Source of the DNA: Bacillota bacterium
Lineage (GTDB): Bacteria; Bacillota; UBA4882; UBA10575
Assembly (NCBI GenBank): GCA_003511465.1
Contig: DOID01000111.1
Coordinates: forward strand, 4,866 to 22,675
Length of the DNA stretch: 17,810 bases
Direction of reading: 5' to 3'
Shown here: positions 1-8,679 of the stretch, one piece after another
Position numbering within the stretch: position 1 is the stretch's first letter
Layout: every line of letters starts with the position of its first letter
Position numbers and translations under genes: made by a program
Notes under the pieces: model-generated
Told to the model about the DNA's origin: nothing
Databases searched by the model: none
What the model saw: only the letters and a program-made list of their open reading frames with translations

Positions 1-5
1 ATGAA

Positions 6-1583
6 TCAACTAGAGCTATTTTCCAGGTAGGTTAAGAGTCCTTGGCTCAGCCCTTCGGCGATTTTATCCTGAAAATCCTCTGTACGGAGAAGTTTTTCTT
101 CCTCTTGATTCGAGATGAACCCCATCTCAAAGATGACGGTGGGCATCTCGGCTTCCCTGGGTAACACCAAGTGCTTACTGGACATGATCCCCCGAAAATA
201 TTGATTCGTCCGGGCTAGGACCGCGGTGGACAGGGCCGAGGCTAACGCCGCGCTCCCTTCCCGCTCCGGATGATGCCATACTTCCAGACCATGAATCTGG
301 CGATTGCCGTGGTTATTGGCGTGAATACTGAGGAAGACCGCGCCTCCCACTCGGTTGGCAATGGCCACCCGGTCATATAACCATAGATAGCGGTCGTCTT
401 CCCTGGTCAGCAATACTTCGGCACCGAGGGCTTCCAGCTTGTGTTTGAGACGAACCGCTACCGCTAGATTTAAGTCTTTCTCCCGCAAACCTCTGGAACT
501 AATGGCACCGGAATCAGCCCCGCCGTGCCCAGGATCGAGCAAGACAACCATTCCGAACAAAGGGGCGTTTTGGACCTGGACGGTCAGCTCTTTCCGGTCT
601 TGAGTCCAACGGACCAGGTACTGGCAGCCTTGGGGAATCGCCAATTCGACCTGGACCGCGGAAGGACTTTTGGCGGTAAGCTGAAACACCTCCCCGGCGG
701 CGGCTGCTTCAAGCTCAGTACTTAGTTTGGTGTGGGGAATGGTTATATAAAGTTTGCCCGTTTTCGGATCATAAAACGGTTCACCGGCCAGCGTTCCAGT
801 GCCTTTTATCACCAATTGACCCCCGTCGGCGGTCTGTGTCCAACTGGCCGCTACCACTTCAGGGATGGTTTTGATTAGTAACCGGCCCGGATTCGATTCA
901 TCAACCGTCACCACACAATTTCGGGGTTCCTTAATATCCAGGACCAGACGGATCGTTTGCGGGTCAAACTGACTGACCCTAATCGTTTTCACCCAGTCAT
1001 CATTCCCCGGGATGGTCAGCGCCGGACTAGTCAGCGTCACGTCCCAAACATCAATAATCAAGCGGTGGGGATTCATGAGAAAATCCGTTTTATATTGCAC
1101 CGGCCCCGTCGTGTCCACATAGATCTCGGGAGCGACACTTGCCGAACGAAAACCCACATCTTTTAAGATCGTATTAAATTCCAGCCGTAATCCTCCAGGC
1201 GCCCCTGAACTCCGTTCCAGCTTATACCCAATTAAATATTCAAGATCAAAAACCACCCGGACGATGTTTTGTTCAAAACGGCTGACCCGCACCCCTTTTA
1301 TCGGACCGTCAGCCAGTCCGGCCGTGGATAAAGACGCCGCTAGATCAACCCCGGTCAGATCAATCACCAACCGCTCCGGTTGCTCCAGCAAAAAAGCACG
1401 GTAAGTAAAATCACCGCTGATGATCAGGTTATAGCTTAATTTCCCTTTTTCGGTGGTGTGAACCACCTTAAGCAGGGTGTTACCATTGATCTCCTTCTCT
1501 GCTCCGGTAAGGGGAGAAAGCAAAAGCAGCATCGAAAAGGCAAAAATAAACACCATTCTCTTCCGGTTTGCAGATCTATTCAC
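6..1583 (-). CDS. Exported N-acetylmuramoyl-L-alanine amidase with AMIN domains (AmiC type)
   Basis: This 525-residue protein should cut the amide bond between N-acetylmuramic acid and the stem peptide of peptidoglycan, outside the cytoplasmic membrane. Residues 1-28 are a signal peptide. Two AMIN-like beta domains follow (about 38-136 and 150-242, each with an RLVIDL/RLIIDVW strand), then a more divergent third beta region to about 340. The C-terminal Amidase_3 domain starts at 346. Its expected zinc ligands are visible: H353 in DPGHGG, E368 and H421 in SIHAN; the catalytic glutamate is E486 in VIFEMGF. The start is GTG, chosen because AGGAGG lies 7 bases upstream. It lies 131 bp downstream of pcrA on the same strand, with a possible promoter of its own. 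AMIN domains target amidases to the wall and are common in diderms. A role in daughter-cell separation or sporulation cannot be decided from sequence. Confidence 0.95.
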   Translation of the reverse strand: MNRSANRKRMVFIFAFSMLLLLSPLTGAEKEINGNTLLKVVHTTEKGKLSYNLIISGDFTYRAFLLEQPERLVIDLTGVDLAASLSTAGLADGPIKGVRVSRFEQNIVRVVFDLEYLIGYKLERSSGAPGGLRLEFNTILKDVGFRSASVAPEIYVDTTGPVQYKTDFLMNPHRLIIDVWDVTLTSPALTIPGNDDWVKTIRVSQFDPQTIRLVLDIKEPRNCVVTVDESNPGRLLIKTIPEVVAASWTQTADGGQLVIKGTGTLAGEPFYDPKTGKLYITIPHTKLSTELEAAAAGEVFQLTAKSPSAVQVELAIPQGCQYLVRWTQDRKELTVQVQNAPLFGMVVLLDPGHGGADSGAISSRGLREKDLNLAVAVRLKHKLEALGAEVLLTREDDRYLWLYDRVAIANRVGGAVFLSIHANNHGNRQIHGLEVWHHPEREGSAALASALSTAVLARTNQYFRGIMSSKHLVLPREAEMPTVIFEMGFISNQEEEKLLRTEDFQDKIAEGLSQGLLTYLENSSS

Positions 1584-1611
1584 AACTAATCCTCCTGCCT
1601 TGCAATGTTTG

Positions 1612-1639
1612 TTTATATAATTTTCGACTTACTAGTCAG
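1612..1639 (-). promoter_or_regulatory. Possible sigma-A promoter of the amidase gene
   Basis: On the minus strand CTGACT (1634-1639) and TATAAA (1612-1617) are separated by 16 bp, about 30 bases upstream of the amidase GTG. The -35 box is weak, so transcription from pcrA could also supply this gene. Confidence 0.3.
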
Positions 1640-1714
1640 GCGTTCCTTCTTCCAGAAGTTCCATTGCGAGCAGGGACATATTGGTATTTATTATAATCCG
1701 AGGTTTTTGTATTG

Positions 1715-3907
1715 TCATTCCACCTTTTCCAGGGGGGCTAGATCAACCAGCAGTTCTTTGATGCCTAAACCGGGAAAAGCTACTTTAATCCGGGCTTCTT
1801 GGCCTTCTCCCTCCATGGTTATGATTGTCCCTTGCCCCCACTTCCGGTGCACTACTTTATCCCCCGGCTGGTAATGAACGGCTCCGGCGCTCCGTTCCTG
1901 GGCAGTGGACGGCGCAGCCGCCCCATAGGGTCGGCGCGAGCTGAGGTTCGGCTCGGCGGGAGCGGTTGATTCGGTTTTCGGTTTTTCCATCCCATTGAGC
2001 AAAGCGGTGGGGACCTCCTGAATAAACCTGGAGGGCACTTGATACTGGGTGTTCCCGTACAAGGTACGGACCAGCGCGTAGGAGAGAAATAGCCGGCGGC
2101 GAGCCCGAGTCATCCCCACATAACAAAGGCGCCGCTCCTCCTCGATTTCGGCTTCATCCAACAAAGAACGGCTGTGGGGAAAGATCCCTTCTTCCATTCC
2201 GACCAGAAACACCACCGGAAACTCCAACCCTTTGGCCGAATGGATAGTCATCAGGGTTATCCCCGCTTGTTCCTGTTGATATTGATCAACATCAGCCACC
2301 AAGGCTACCGTCTCTAAAAACGCGCCCAGCGTTTGATCATCACTTTCCTTCTCAAACTCCGTCGTAATTGAGAGGAACTCATTGAGGTTTTCCATTCTAC
2401 TTTCGGCTTCCACAGTTCCTTCCTGGCGCAAACTCTCCAGATAACCCGATTCTTCCATAATTCGTTTCGTTAAGAGGGAAATGGGTTCCGTTTCTCCCAA
2501 GGCCAACATCGCCTTTAAAAATTGACCAAATCCGGTCAGCGCATTCACCGCACGACTGGTTAAACCGGGGGGTTCTCCCACCCGACTAAAGGCCTCTACC
2601 GTACTTATTTGCTCGTCTTCAATAAAGGTAAAAAACCGTTCTACGGTTGTCTCCCCAATCCCCCGTTTCGGCATATTAATCACCCGTCGTAAACTAACCC
2701 GGTCATTGGGATTATATACCAGTTTTAAGTAACTGAGGAGATCCCGAATCTCCTTGCGGTCGTAAAAACGTTGTCCCCCAATCACCTGGTATGGCATGCC
2801 CTTTTGGATCAAAATTTCCTCTAAAACCCGGGATTGAGCATTAGTCCGGTACAAAAAGGCAAAATCGGAAAACTTCAACCCTTCAGTCCGCATCAGCTTC
2901 TCAATGGTCGCAGCGACTAACCAAGCTTCTTCCCGCTCATCAGCGGCTTTTAAGAGGGTAACCGGCGCTCCTTCTTCATTATCGGTCCAAAGGGTTTTCC
3001 GCTTCCGCGCATGGTTATTACCAATTACCTCATTGGCGACTTTTAAAATGTTCTGCGTCGAACGGTAATTCTGTTCCAATTTAACGACTTTAACCTCAGG
3101 ATAGTCCTTTTCAAAATCGAGGATATTACGAATATCAGCGTTCCGAAAACCGTAGATTGACTGATCATCATCGCCCACTACACAAAGGTTACGATATTTT
3201 TTCGCCAACAAATGTACTAAAGTGTATTGGGCATGATTGGTATCCTGATATTCGTCGATCATGATATACTCAAACCATTCCTGGTATTTTCCCAGAACAG
3301 CAGGGAATTCCTGAAACAAGTGGATGGTCAGCCGGATTAGATCATCAAAATCAACCGCCATATTATCCACTAGTTTCCTTTGGTAGAGCGGGTATACTTT
3401 TTTGACGATCCCGGACCAGAAATCATCGGCCTCCGCCACATACTCCTGGGGTCCAACTAATTCATTCTTCGCCTTCGAAATCGTTGCCAAAACAGCCCGG
3501 GGGTGAAAATTAGTCTCACTTAAATTTAATTCCCGCAAAACTTCCCGTACGACGATTAACTGATCCTGGGTGTCATAGATGACAAAGTTATGATTAAGTC
3601 CGATCGCTTCCCCGTCCTGACGTAAAATCCGGACACAGGTAGCATGAAAAGTTGCCAGCCAAATCAGCCCCGCCTGTGGCCCAATTAAACCGCGCACCCG
3701 CTCCTTCATTTCCTGCGCGGCTTTATTGGTAAAGGTTACCGCCAATATCCGACGGGGTTCAATCCCATTATTTAAAAGCTGCGCAATCCGGTAAGTAAGC
3801 ACCCGGGTCTTACCACTCCCCGCCCCTGCTAATATTAAAAGCGGTCCTTCAGTATGGTAGACCGCTTCGCGTTGCGCTGGATTAAGTTCATTACTCCATA
3901 ATTCCAA
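1715..3907 (-). CDS. pcrA: ATP-dependent DNA helicase PcrA/UvrD (superfamily 1A)
   Basis: A 3'-5' DNA translocase/helicase for repair, rolling-circle replication and removal of stalled complexes. The superfamily 1 motifs occur in order: Walker A GAGSGKT (residues 28-34), IDEYQDTN (motif II), GDDDQSIYGFRNA (III), LEQNYRST (IV), VFLVGMEEGIFPH (V) and VGMTRARRRL (VI). The C-terminal about 50 residues (GDKVVHRKWGQGTI onward) match the small PcrA domain known to contact RNA polymerase. The frame is open to a TTG at 3922. I prefer the TTG at 3907, giving 730 residues beginning MELWSNELN, because a G-rich Shine-Dalgarno sequence (GGGGGAT) sits 8 bases before it and overlaps the earlier TTG. Either start keeps all motifs. 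Length is normal for PcrA. It has its own promoter just downstream of the SLH gene terminator. Confidence 0.97.
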   Translation of the reverse strand: MELWSNELNPAQREAVYHTEGPLLILAGAGSGKTRVLTYRIAQLLNNGIEPRRILAVTFTNKAAQEMKERVRGLIGPQAGLIWLATFHATCVRILRQDGEAIGLNHNFVIYDTQDQLIVVREVLRELNLSETNFHPRAVLATISKAKNELVGPQEYVAEADDFWSGIVKKVYPLYQRKLVDNMAVDFDDLIRLTIHLFQEFPAVLGKYQEWFEYIMIDEYQDTNHAQYTLVHLLAKKYRNLCVVGDDDQSIYGFRNADIRNILDFEKDYPEVKVVKLEQNYRSTQNILKVANEVIGNNHARKRKTLWTDNEEGAPVTLLKAADEREEAWLVAATIEKLMRTEGLKFSDFAFLYRTNAQSRVLEEILIQKGMPYQVIGGQRFYDRKEIRDLLSYLKLVYNPNDRVSLRRVINMPKRGIGETTVERFFTFIEDEQISTVEAFSRVGEPPGLTSRAVNALTGFGQFLKAMLALGETEPISLLTKRIMEESGYLESLRQEGTVEAESRMENLNEFLSITTEFEKESDDQTLGAFLETVALVADVDQYQQEQAGITLMTIHSAKGLEFPVVFLVGMEEGIFPHSRSLLDEAEIEEERRLCYVGMTRARRRLFLSYALVRTLYGNTQYQVPSRFIQEVPTALLNGMEKPKTESTAPAEPNLSSRRPYGAAAPSTAQERSAGAVHYQPGDKVVHRKWGQGTIITMEGEGQEARIKVAFPGLGIKELLVDLAPLEKVE

Positions 3908-3946
3908 TGTAAAATCCCCCAAAAAATACTTGGTTTGCTAACTGCT

Positions 3947-3976
3947 AATCTATCACAGCCAACTTTCTGCTGTCAA
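3947..3976 (-). promoter_or_regulatory. Sigma-A promoter for pcrA
   Basis: The minus strand reads TTGACA (3971-3976), an 18-bp spacer, then TAGATT (3947-3952). The -35 box is perfect and the -10 is a 4/6 match. It lies between the upstream terminator and the pcrA start. Confidence 0.6.
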
Positions 3977-3996
3977 GCCAAAAGCAGGCTTTCGGC

Positions 3997-4030
3997 AAAA
4001 AAAAAGGCCGTTATGCAAACGGCCTGTTTT
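3997..4030 (-). terminator. Intrinsic terminator of the SLH-protein gene
   Basis: AGGCCGTT (4005-4012) pairs with AACGGCCT (4018-4025) around a 5-base loop. Read on the minus strand it is followed by a run of T (complement of A at 3997-4005). It starts about 26 bases after the SLH gene stop. Confidence 0.88.
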
Positions 4031-4055
4031 ACATGGCACTAGTATGTAAAACCAA

Positions 4056-4673
4056 TTAGTTACTAGGCACAAACCCAAAGACGATGCCAGCAACACCCAG
4101 AATCAACGCGACAATGTTCAAAGTCTTGTTGGATTTGGTCTGTTTCTCAACCGCATCGAGTCTAGTCCCTTGTTCTTGAACTGTTGTTTCAAGAGTGGCG
4201 ACTCTGTTCTCTAACAGAGAAACATTAACATCGCTGCGGGCATTTAACTCGTCCCATAATTCCTCTTCGAGGGTACGAAGGGCATCATAAACGTCGTCGG
4301 TCTGTTTGTCCAGCTCGTCACGGGTAACATAATTTTCCGCCAGGGACTGACGAATCAATTCCTTAGCCTGAGCTTCGGTCAGCGCAACGCGTCCGCCGTT
4401 CTCCGGGAGAGTACCGCCTGACGCAACGATCCCACTTTCCAAGTACTGCATAATGCGGGCAGTCAGCTCAACCATCTCATAACGGGTGGCATACCGTTCG
4501 CCTTTGAAGGTTCCGTCGGGGTAGCCCTTTAACAATCCGGCATTATATAACAATGCGAAATTGTCATAAGCCCAGTGGGATGCTTTCGGGGCATCCTCAA
4601 ATGCACCCATTGCTACTGGAACGACCGAGAATAACATCGTGAGCACCACAAAGACAACCAGGGTTTTTCTCAT
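4056..4673 (-). CDS. Small SLH-domain protein with coiled coil and C-terminal membrane helix
   Basis: A 205-residue envelope protein. Residues 1-23 form a signal peptide ending near AMGA. Residues 24-78 are one SLH domain (HWAYDNFALLYNAGLLKGYPDG, then RYATRYEMVEL). Residues about 118-180 are charged and heptad-like, predicted coiled coil. Residues 184-201 are a hydrophobic helix near the C terminus. SLH domains bind wall polymer, often pyruvylated, which fits the csaB gene about 1.8 kb away. In diderm Firmicutes OmpM proteins, SLH plus coiled coil is followed by an outer-membrane barrel; here a single hydrophobic helix takes its place, so the protein may tether a membrane to the wall. ATG start with AGGAGG about 7 bases upstream. 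It appears monocistronic: its own long leader and a strong terminator, which suits high expression. Exact role unknown. Confidence 0.85.
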   Translation of the reverse strand: MRKTLVVFVVLTMLFSVVPVAMGAFEDAPKASHWAYDNFALLYNAGLLKGYPDGTFKGERYATRYEMVELTARIMQYLESGIVASGGTLPENGGRVALTEAQAKELIRQSLAENYVTRDELDKQTDDVYDALRTLEEELWDELNARSDVNVSLLENRVATLETTVQEQGTRLDAVEKQTKSNKTLNIVALILGVAGIVFGFVPSN

Positions 4674-4700
4674 TCTAATCCTCCTTTTTTAATATTTTTT

Positions 4701-4771
4701 GAGCCAAGGAGAACTGGAGATTTGTTCAATAACGCTTCATTCCCCCCAACCTCCAAAAAACAATATGGCTC
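4701..4771 (-). promoter_or_regulatory. Structured leader upstream of the SLH gene
   Basis: Within the 188-bp gap 4674-4861, GAGCCA (4701-4706) is the inverted match of TGGCTC (4766-4771), and inside it GGAG (4708-4711 or 4716-4719) can pair with CTCC (4751-4754). The transcript could fold as an extended stem just before the ribosome-binding site. I recognise no known RNA family. It may only stabilise the mRNA. Confidence 0.3.
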
Positions 4772-4861
4772 TTAAATATCTTATTCTCTTTCCAGGATCA
4801 AATTCCTTCCTTTTTAGCTAGATATTTTCAAACATTAATTGGTATTTAATCCAAGTTATAA

Positions 4862-5731
4862 TTATTCTATTCCTTGAAATCCCTCTCCTACTACTTCATG
4901 AACGTCGGTAATAATCACAAAAGCTTTTGGGTCCTCTTCTCTAACCAATTTTTTCAAGCGAATTTCTTCACCGCGCCCGATGACACAAAGGAGGATCTCC
5001 CGCGTTTGCCCCGAATAAACCCCCCGCCCGGACAGTCCCGTTATCCCCCGGTTTAGTTCGTCCATGATCCTAGTCGCGATCCGGTCAGAATGATCAGAAA
5101 TAATATAGACGCCTTTTGAATAATTAAACCCTTCCAGCACGCCATCGATAAGTTTTCCGGTCACCACAACGGAAATCAAAGCGTACAACATCAATTCTAC
5201 CGAGGCAAAAACGTAACCGGCCAGGGCAATGACCAGCCCATCCAAGACTAAAAGCGCCTGCCCCATCGTCAAACTGGTAAAACGGGCTAGTAGTTTAGCC
5301 GCCAAATCCGTTCCGCCGGTTGTCCCATGGTGGCGCAGGGCTAAACCAATACCCACCCCCGATAAAACCCCGCCCCACAGCGATCCGAGGAGCGGATCAA
5401 GGGTTAAAGGGTGAACAATCTGTCCCCAGTACTCAACGACGACCGCCAGCAGCACAGTGCCGAAGAAGGTCTTCATCCCGAACCGCGGTCCGAAAACAAA
5501 CAAGCAGGCAAAGAAGAGGGGAATATTGACCAAGATGATCACCAGTCCCACCGGCCATCCCCATAGATAGTATAGCACAGTAGCCAAACCGCTGACGCCC
5601 CCGGCTGCGATTTTATTGGGAATCAAAAACCAGACCAGACCGAGCGCGGTTAAGTTCACACCGATAAAAATGATGAGATAATCAATAATTGCGGTTTTCA
5701 GGCGGTGACCATTCTCCTTCAGCCATGACAT
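4862..5731 (-). CDS. YitT-family membrane protein (DUF161/YitT_membrane plus DUF2179)
   Basis: A 289-residue cytoplasmic-membrane protein of unknown transport or sensing function. Residues about 10-200 hold several hydrophobic segments of the YitT membrane domain, with the family motif GTTGGTDLAAK. The last about 90 residues (KGVYIISDHSDRIATRIMDELNRG onward) form the soluble DUF2179 domain. The frame stays open 20 codons further upstream, but I chose the ATG at 5731 (MSWLKENG) because AGGGGGG lies 6 bases before it and family members begin near here. The start lies inside the end of the preceding glycosyltransferase gene (50-bp overlap), so translation is probably coupled. It is the last gene of the six-gene operon. 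No clear terminator is visible after it. A polymer-related role is suggested only by position. Confidence 0.9.
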   Translation of the reverse strand: MSWLKENGHRLKTAIIDYLIIFIGVNLTALGLVWFLIPNKIAAGGVSGLATVLYYLWGWPVGLVIILVNIPLFFACLFVFGPRFGMKTFFGTVLLAVVVEYWGQIVHPLTLDPLLGSLWGGVLSGVGIGLALRHHGTTGGTDLAAKLLARFTSLTMGQALLVLDGLVIALAGYVFASVELMLYALISVVVTGKLIDGVLEGFNYSKGVYIISDHSDRIATRIMDELNRGITGLSGRGVYSGQTREILLCVIGRGEEIRLKKLVREEDPKAFVIITDVHEVVGEGFQGIE

Positions 5732-6518
5732 CCGTTTCCCCCCTCGCTTGCGCCCTTTTCGTTCCGCTCTCCATCCGGACCCGGCGGACAAAGGTGGGCA
5801 AAATCCGTAACCGGTGCCACCGGGCCGGTTCCCGCCATACCCGATAGGCCCATTCTAAACCCAAGGTCTGAAGCAAGCCGGGCGCTCTTTTGGTCCGGCC
5901 GGCCCATAGATCAAGCAAACCGCCAACGCCGATCCCGACCGCCACCGCTAAACTTCTCCACTGCTTGTCTAACCAAATCTCCTGGCGGGGCACACCCATC
6001 CCGACCAGAAGTAGATCCGGTCGTGTCCGGTTGATCATCGCCACGACTTTGCCATCATCAGCAGAGGAAAAATAGCCATGTGCCGAACCAACCACATTTA
6101 ATCCGGGGTAACGGCGGAGGATATTAGCCGTTGCCTCTTCAGCTACACCCGGTTTCCCGCCAAGTAAAAAAAGACGCAGACCGCCCGCGGCGCAGCGCGC
6201 CAGGGTGGCTTCAACCAGATCTACTCCGGTCACCCGTTGTTGTTGTCTAAAGCCTGCCCGACGCAGCGCCCAAACAACTCCGGTCCCATCAGGAACAACC
6301 AGATCAGCGCTACGCAGCGCTGATCCTAATTCCGGGTTATCGAGGCCGGCCATCACCATCTCCGGGTTCAAGGTCGCCACCCGGATCCGTGCTTGCGGCT
6401 TAGAACGAATCGCTTCCGTCAGGAGACTAGCCACATTTTCCAGGTCAAAGAGGTGAACCGGAAACCCGAGGATGTTTACTGTCCGGGTAGGATCTGTTGT
6501 AACTGATGTAGCAGCCAC
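5682..6518 (-). CDS. WecG/TagA/CpsF-family glycosyltransferase
   Basis: A 278-residue GT26-family enzyme. Family members such as TagA add N-acetylmannosamine to GlcNAc-pyrophosphoryl-undecaprenol, the committed step of linkage-unit synthesis for wall polymers. WecG adds ManNAcA in enterobacterial common antigen. Recognisable blocks are TLNPEMV (49-55), ADLVVPDGTGVV with the key aspartate D77, GVPRQEIW (175-182), GVGGLLDLWAGRTKRAP (197-213) and LEWAYRVWREPARWHR (221-236). Start is GTG with GAGGAGGAT about 6 bases upstream. It overlaps the end of csaB by 43 bp and the start of the YitT gene by 50 bp. Next to csaB, it probably makes the lipid-linked secondary wall polymer later pyruvylated for SLH binding. 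The exact sugar is not determined. Confidence 0.93.
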   Translation of the reverse strand: MAATSVTTDPTRTVNILGFPVHLFDLENVASLLTEAIRSKPQARIRVATLNPEMVMAGLDNPELGSALRSADLVVPDGTGVVWALRRAGFRQQQRVTGVDLVEATLARCAAGGLRLFLLGGKPGVAEEATANILRRYPGLNVVGSAHGYFSSADDGKVVAMINRTRPDLLLVGMGVPRQEIWLDKQWRSLAVAVGIGVGGLLDLWAGRTKRAPGLLQTLGLEWAYRVWREPARWHRLRILPTFVRRVRMESGTKRAQARGETDVMAEGEWSPPENRNY

Positions 6519-7528
6519 CGCCGATCCTCCTCTCCTTTTTGCTCCATAATAGCGGCTTGACGCCTTACCTTTTGGTAATTGACCGTAGGATCAACCAAAT
6601 GATCTTCAATAGCGGCCATGACACCCGCTGCCAAGTTAGGAGCGTTCCACGCCCAGCATGGCCAGGTCATTTGGTGACAAAAGGCGCTAACCTTCGGGTC
6701 GGCACTTAGGCCAATCCCCGGTAAACCGTACCTAGCCGCCAGTACCAGGCCATGGAGGCGCTCGCTGATTACCATCGTGAGTCCCATTGTCAGTTCCCCG
6801 AAGGCGGTCAAATCTTTAATATACTGCAGCGGCGGGCTGCCGATTTTCGCGGCTACTTCTTCCCCGCTCTGCCGATCCGCAGGTGAGAAAACCAGCAGTT
6901 TTATCGGGCCATAACGGGAAGCCAGCGTCATTAGGAAAGACTGTTTCGCCCGGCTTTCCCCCGGGCGCCAGATATAGCCGATGGTCGGTTTAGCGCTGCG
7001 CTTCCCAGCGGAAACACGGCTGTCCATTGGAAAGTCCCATAATGGGTCAACACCCACATAAAACCGGGGGTTCACCACTCCCATCTCCTGCAGAGCATTG
7101 CAAGAAGCTTGATCGCGACACCCAATGGCCAAGGTCTGATTTAAGACCGGACCAGCCACCCGTCGACCCCAGGACGACAAGGGACCAATCCCCTGTCCGG
7201 CCAGGATAATCTCCGCCCCTCGTGACCGCGGGATTTGCAAAAGGGTAAGATAGTAGAGTAGGCTTCGTTTACTGGATCGATCTTGGAAGATACTGCCCCC
7301 ACCGCCAAGCAAGAGATCCCCAGGAGCCATCAACCGCTGAAGTTTCCACAAATTCCAGCGGTTTAGCACCGTATAATCACGGCTTTCCCTTTGCTGAGCT
7401 GTACTTTTTAACACAAACAGCTTTACGCCGGGAAAATGGTCCCGGATTAAACTTATGTAATAGGCGCTTAAAAGTTCATCTCCCAGGTTGCCGAAGCCAT
7501 AATAACCAAAGAGAAATACTTTTGGCAT
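6476..7528 (-). CDS. csaB: Polysaccharide pyruvyl transferase CsaB
   Basis: A 350-residue enzyme that adds ketal-linked pyruvate from phosphoenolpyruvate to the secondary cell-wall polymer, creating the site recognised by SLH domains. Family motifs are the N-terminal GYYGFGNLGDE (8-18), GGGGSIFQD (75-83), the central AGQGIGPLSS and the late SERLHGLVLAARYGLPGIGLS segment. No signal peptide, as expected for a cytosolic enzyme. Start is the ATG at 7528 (MPKVFLFGYYG), with GGAGGG 6 bases upstream; the frame extends 32 codons further without support. Fourteen bases separate it from the ligase-like gene upstream, and its 3' end overlaps wecG/tagA by 43 bp. The SLH protein at 4056-4673 is an obvious client. 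Confidence 0.95.
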   Translation of the reverse strand: MPKVFLFGYYGFGNLGDELLSAYYISLIRDHFPGVKLFVLKSTAQQRESRDYTVLNRWNLWKLQRLMAPGDLLLGGGGSIFQDRSSKRSLLYYLTLLQIPRSRGAEIILAGQGIGPLSSWGRRVAGPVLNQTLAIGCRDQASCNALQEMGVVNPRFYVGVDPLWDFPMDSRVSAGKRSAKPTIGYIWRPGESRAKQSFLMTLASRYGPIKLLVFSPADRQSGEEVAAKIGSPPLQYIKDLTAFGELTMGLTMVISERLHGLVLAARYGLPGIGLSADPKVSAFCHQMTWPCWAWNAPNLAAGVMAAIEDHLVDPTVNYQKVRRQAAIMEQKGEEDRRWLLHQLQQILPGQ

Positions 7529-7542
7529 CAACAACCCTCCAA

Positions 7543-8679
7543 TCAACAGTTTTCCCGGCTGGCGTCGGCCGTAATCATGGCAAAACCGAACCAAAATAAA
7601 AAAACAAACAAAGGAACCACCCAAAGGCTCTCGGTGATTCCGGCCACCAACTGACCGACCACAGCCGCTTGCATCCCCCGTTCCAGCCGGAGCTTTTGAT
7701 CGGAACTCCCGGAGCGGCCGGGCGCTTTCAATAACCGGTAAACCAACCCGGTAAAGAACAGCACCGCAGGTAAGCCCTTTTCCGCCGCTAATTGTAAATA
7801 ATGGTTATGCGCATGATCAGCCCGGAGTGGACCCAAGATCGTCTGGAGCTTTCTACTTCCCCCTCCGGTGAGAGGATATTTCTCCACCAAAGCCCATGTT
7901 TCCTGCCAAATCCGAAAACGATAACGCACCGTCTCACTCTGGAGGGGGTTTTCACCCACCCGATCGGCTACTGAAGGAATGAAAGCCATCAATAAACAAA
8001 TAATCAGCACTAAACGGCGGAGCTTCGCTTTTTCTCCGCGTCCCCAATAAAAAACCAACGCCACTAGGGCGGCCACCCATGCTGTCCGGGAATAAGTAAA
8101 AAGCAACGCCGGAATAGTGAGAAAAATTAGCCCTCGGTACAAGGGAACTGTCCACCGGCGACTGCTGGACTTCCCTTCCGTTGTACCGGCGAGTAAAATT
8201 GGGAGAAGAAAAGCCAAGAATAACCCGGTGCGATTGGGGTTATTCCAAAGACCGGTCGCCCGGAAGGGAAGTCTGGCCTCGGCATTTGACCCAACCCAAC
8301 TGGGCGGAAAAGGCGGCGCGACGACCGCTTGGAGCAGAATCAACCCTATGGTCAGGGCGGCCCAAATTTGGAAGACCCAAAGCCACCGGCGATCCTTCTG
8401 CCCGTACACCCCGGCGGAAAACCCGGCGAAAGCTAAAACACTCTCCCGACTAAAATCCAACAATGAAGCAGCCAGATCAGGGGATAGGCAAGCAGAAAAA
8501 AAAGACCACCCTAGCCACAGAAAAAGCGGTCTGATCTTTTCCGTACGGGACTGGATAAAGAGACCCGGCAAAAAGAGGATAAAAGAAAGGGAATCCGCTG
8601 GTCGCAACAGAACGAGAAAGAAAGTGAAGATAAAGATCTGCGGCCAAAAGGCCGGGGTCCGGCGGTCGATCTTATTCAC
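7543..8679 (-). CDS. O-antigen ligase / Wzy-like polysaccharide polymerase
   Basis: A 378-residue integral membrane protein with around ten hydrophobic segments and a long external loop. The Wzy_C/O-antigen-ligase signature is seen in the loop as ADHAHNHYLQLAAEKGLPAVLFF, with a conserved HNxYL-type motif; earlier there is the FRATGLWNNPNRTGLFLAFLLP segment typical of these enzymes. Such proteins polymerise lipid-linked repeat units or transfer glycans to an acceptor on the outer face of the cytoplasmic membrane. Start is GTG at 8679, sharing one base with the TAG stop of the upstream gene (TAGTG), so translation is probably coupled; the Shine-Dalgarno sequence is weak. The frame is open far upstream, but that part overlaps the DUF4330-like gene. 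The polymer acted on is presumably the one made by TagA and CsaB. Confidence 0.88.
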   Translation of the reverse strand: MNKIDRRTPAFWPQIFIFTFFLVLLRPADSLSFILFLPGLFIQSRTEKIRPLFLWLGWSFFSACLSPDLAASLLDFSRESVLAFAGFSAGVYGQKDRRWLWVFQIWAALTIGLILLQAVVAPPFPPSWVGSNAEARLPFRATGLWNNPNRTGLFLAFLLPILLAGTTEGKSSSRRWTVPLYRGLIFLTIPALLFTYSRTAWVAALVALVFYWGRGEKAKLRRLVLIICLLMAFIPSVADRVGENPLQSETVRYRFRIWQETWALVEKYPLTGGGSRKLQTILGPLRADHAHNHYLQLAAEKGLPAVLFFTGLVYRLLKAPGRSGSSDQKLRLERGMQAAVVGQLVAGITESLWVVPLFVFLFWFGFAMITADASRENC

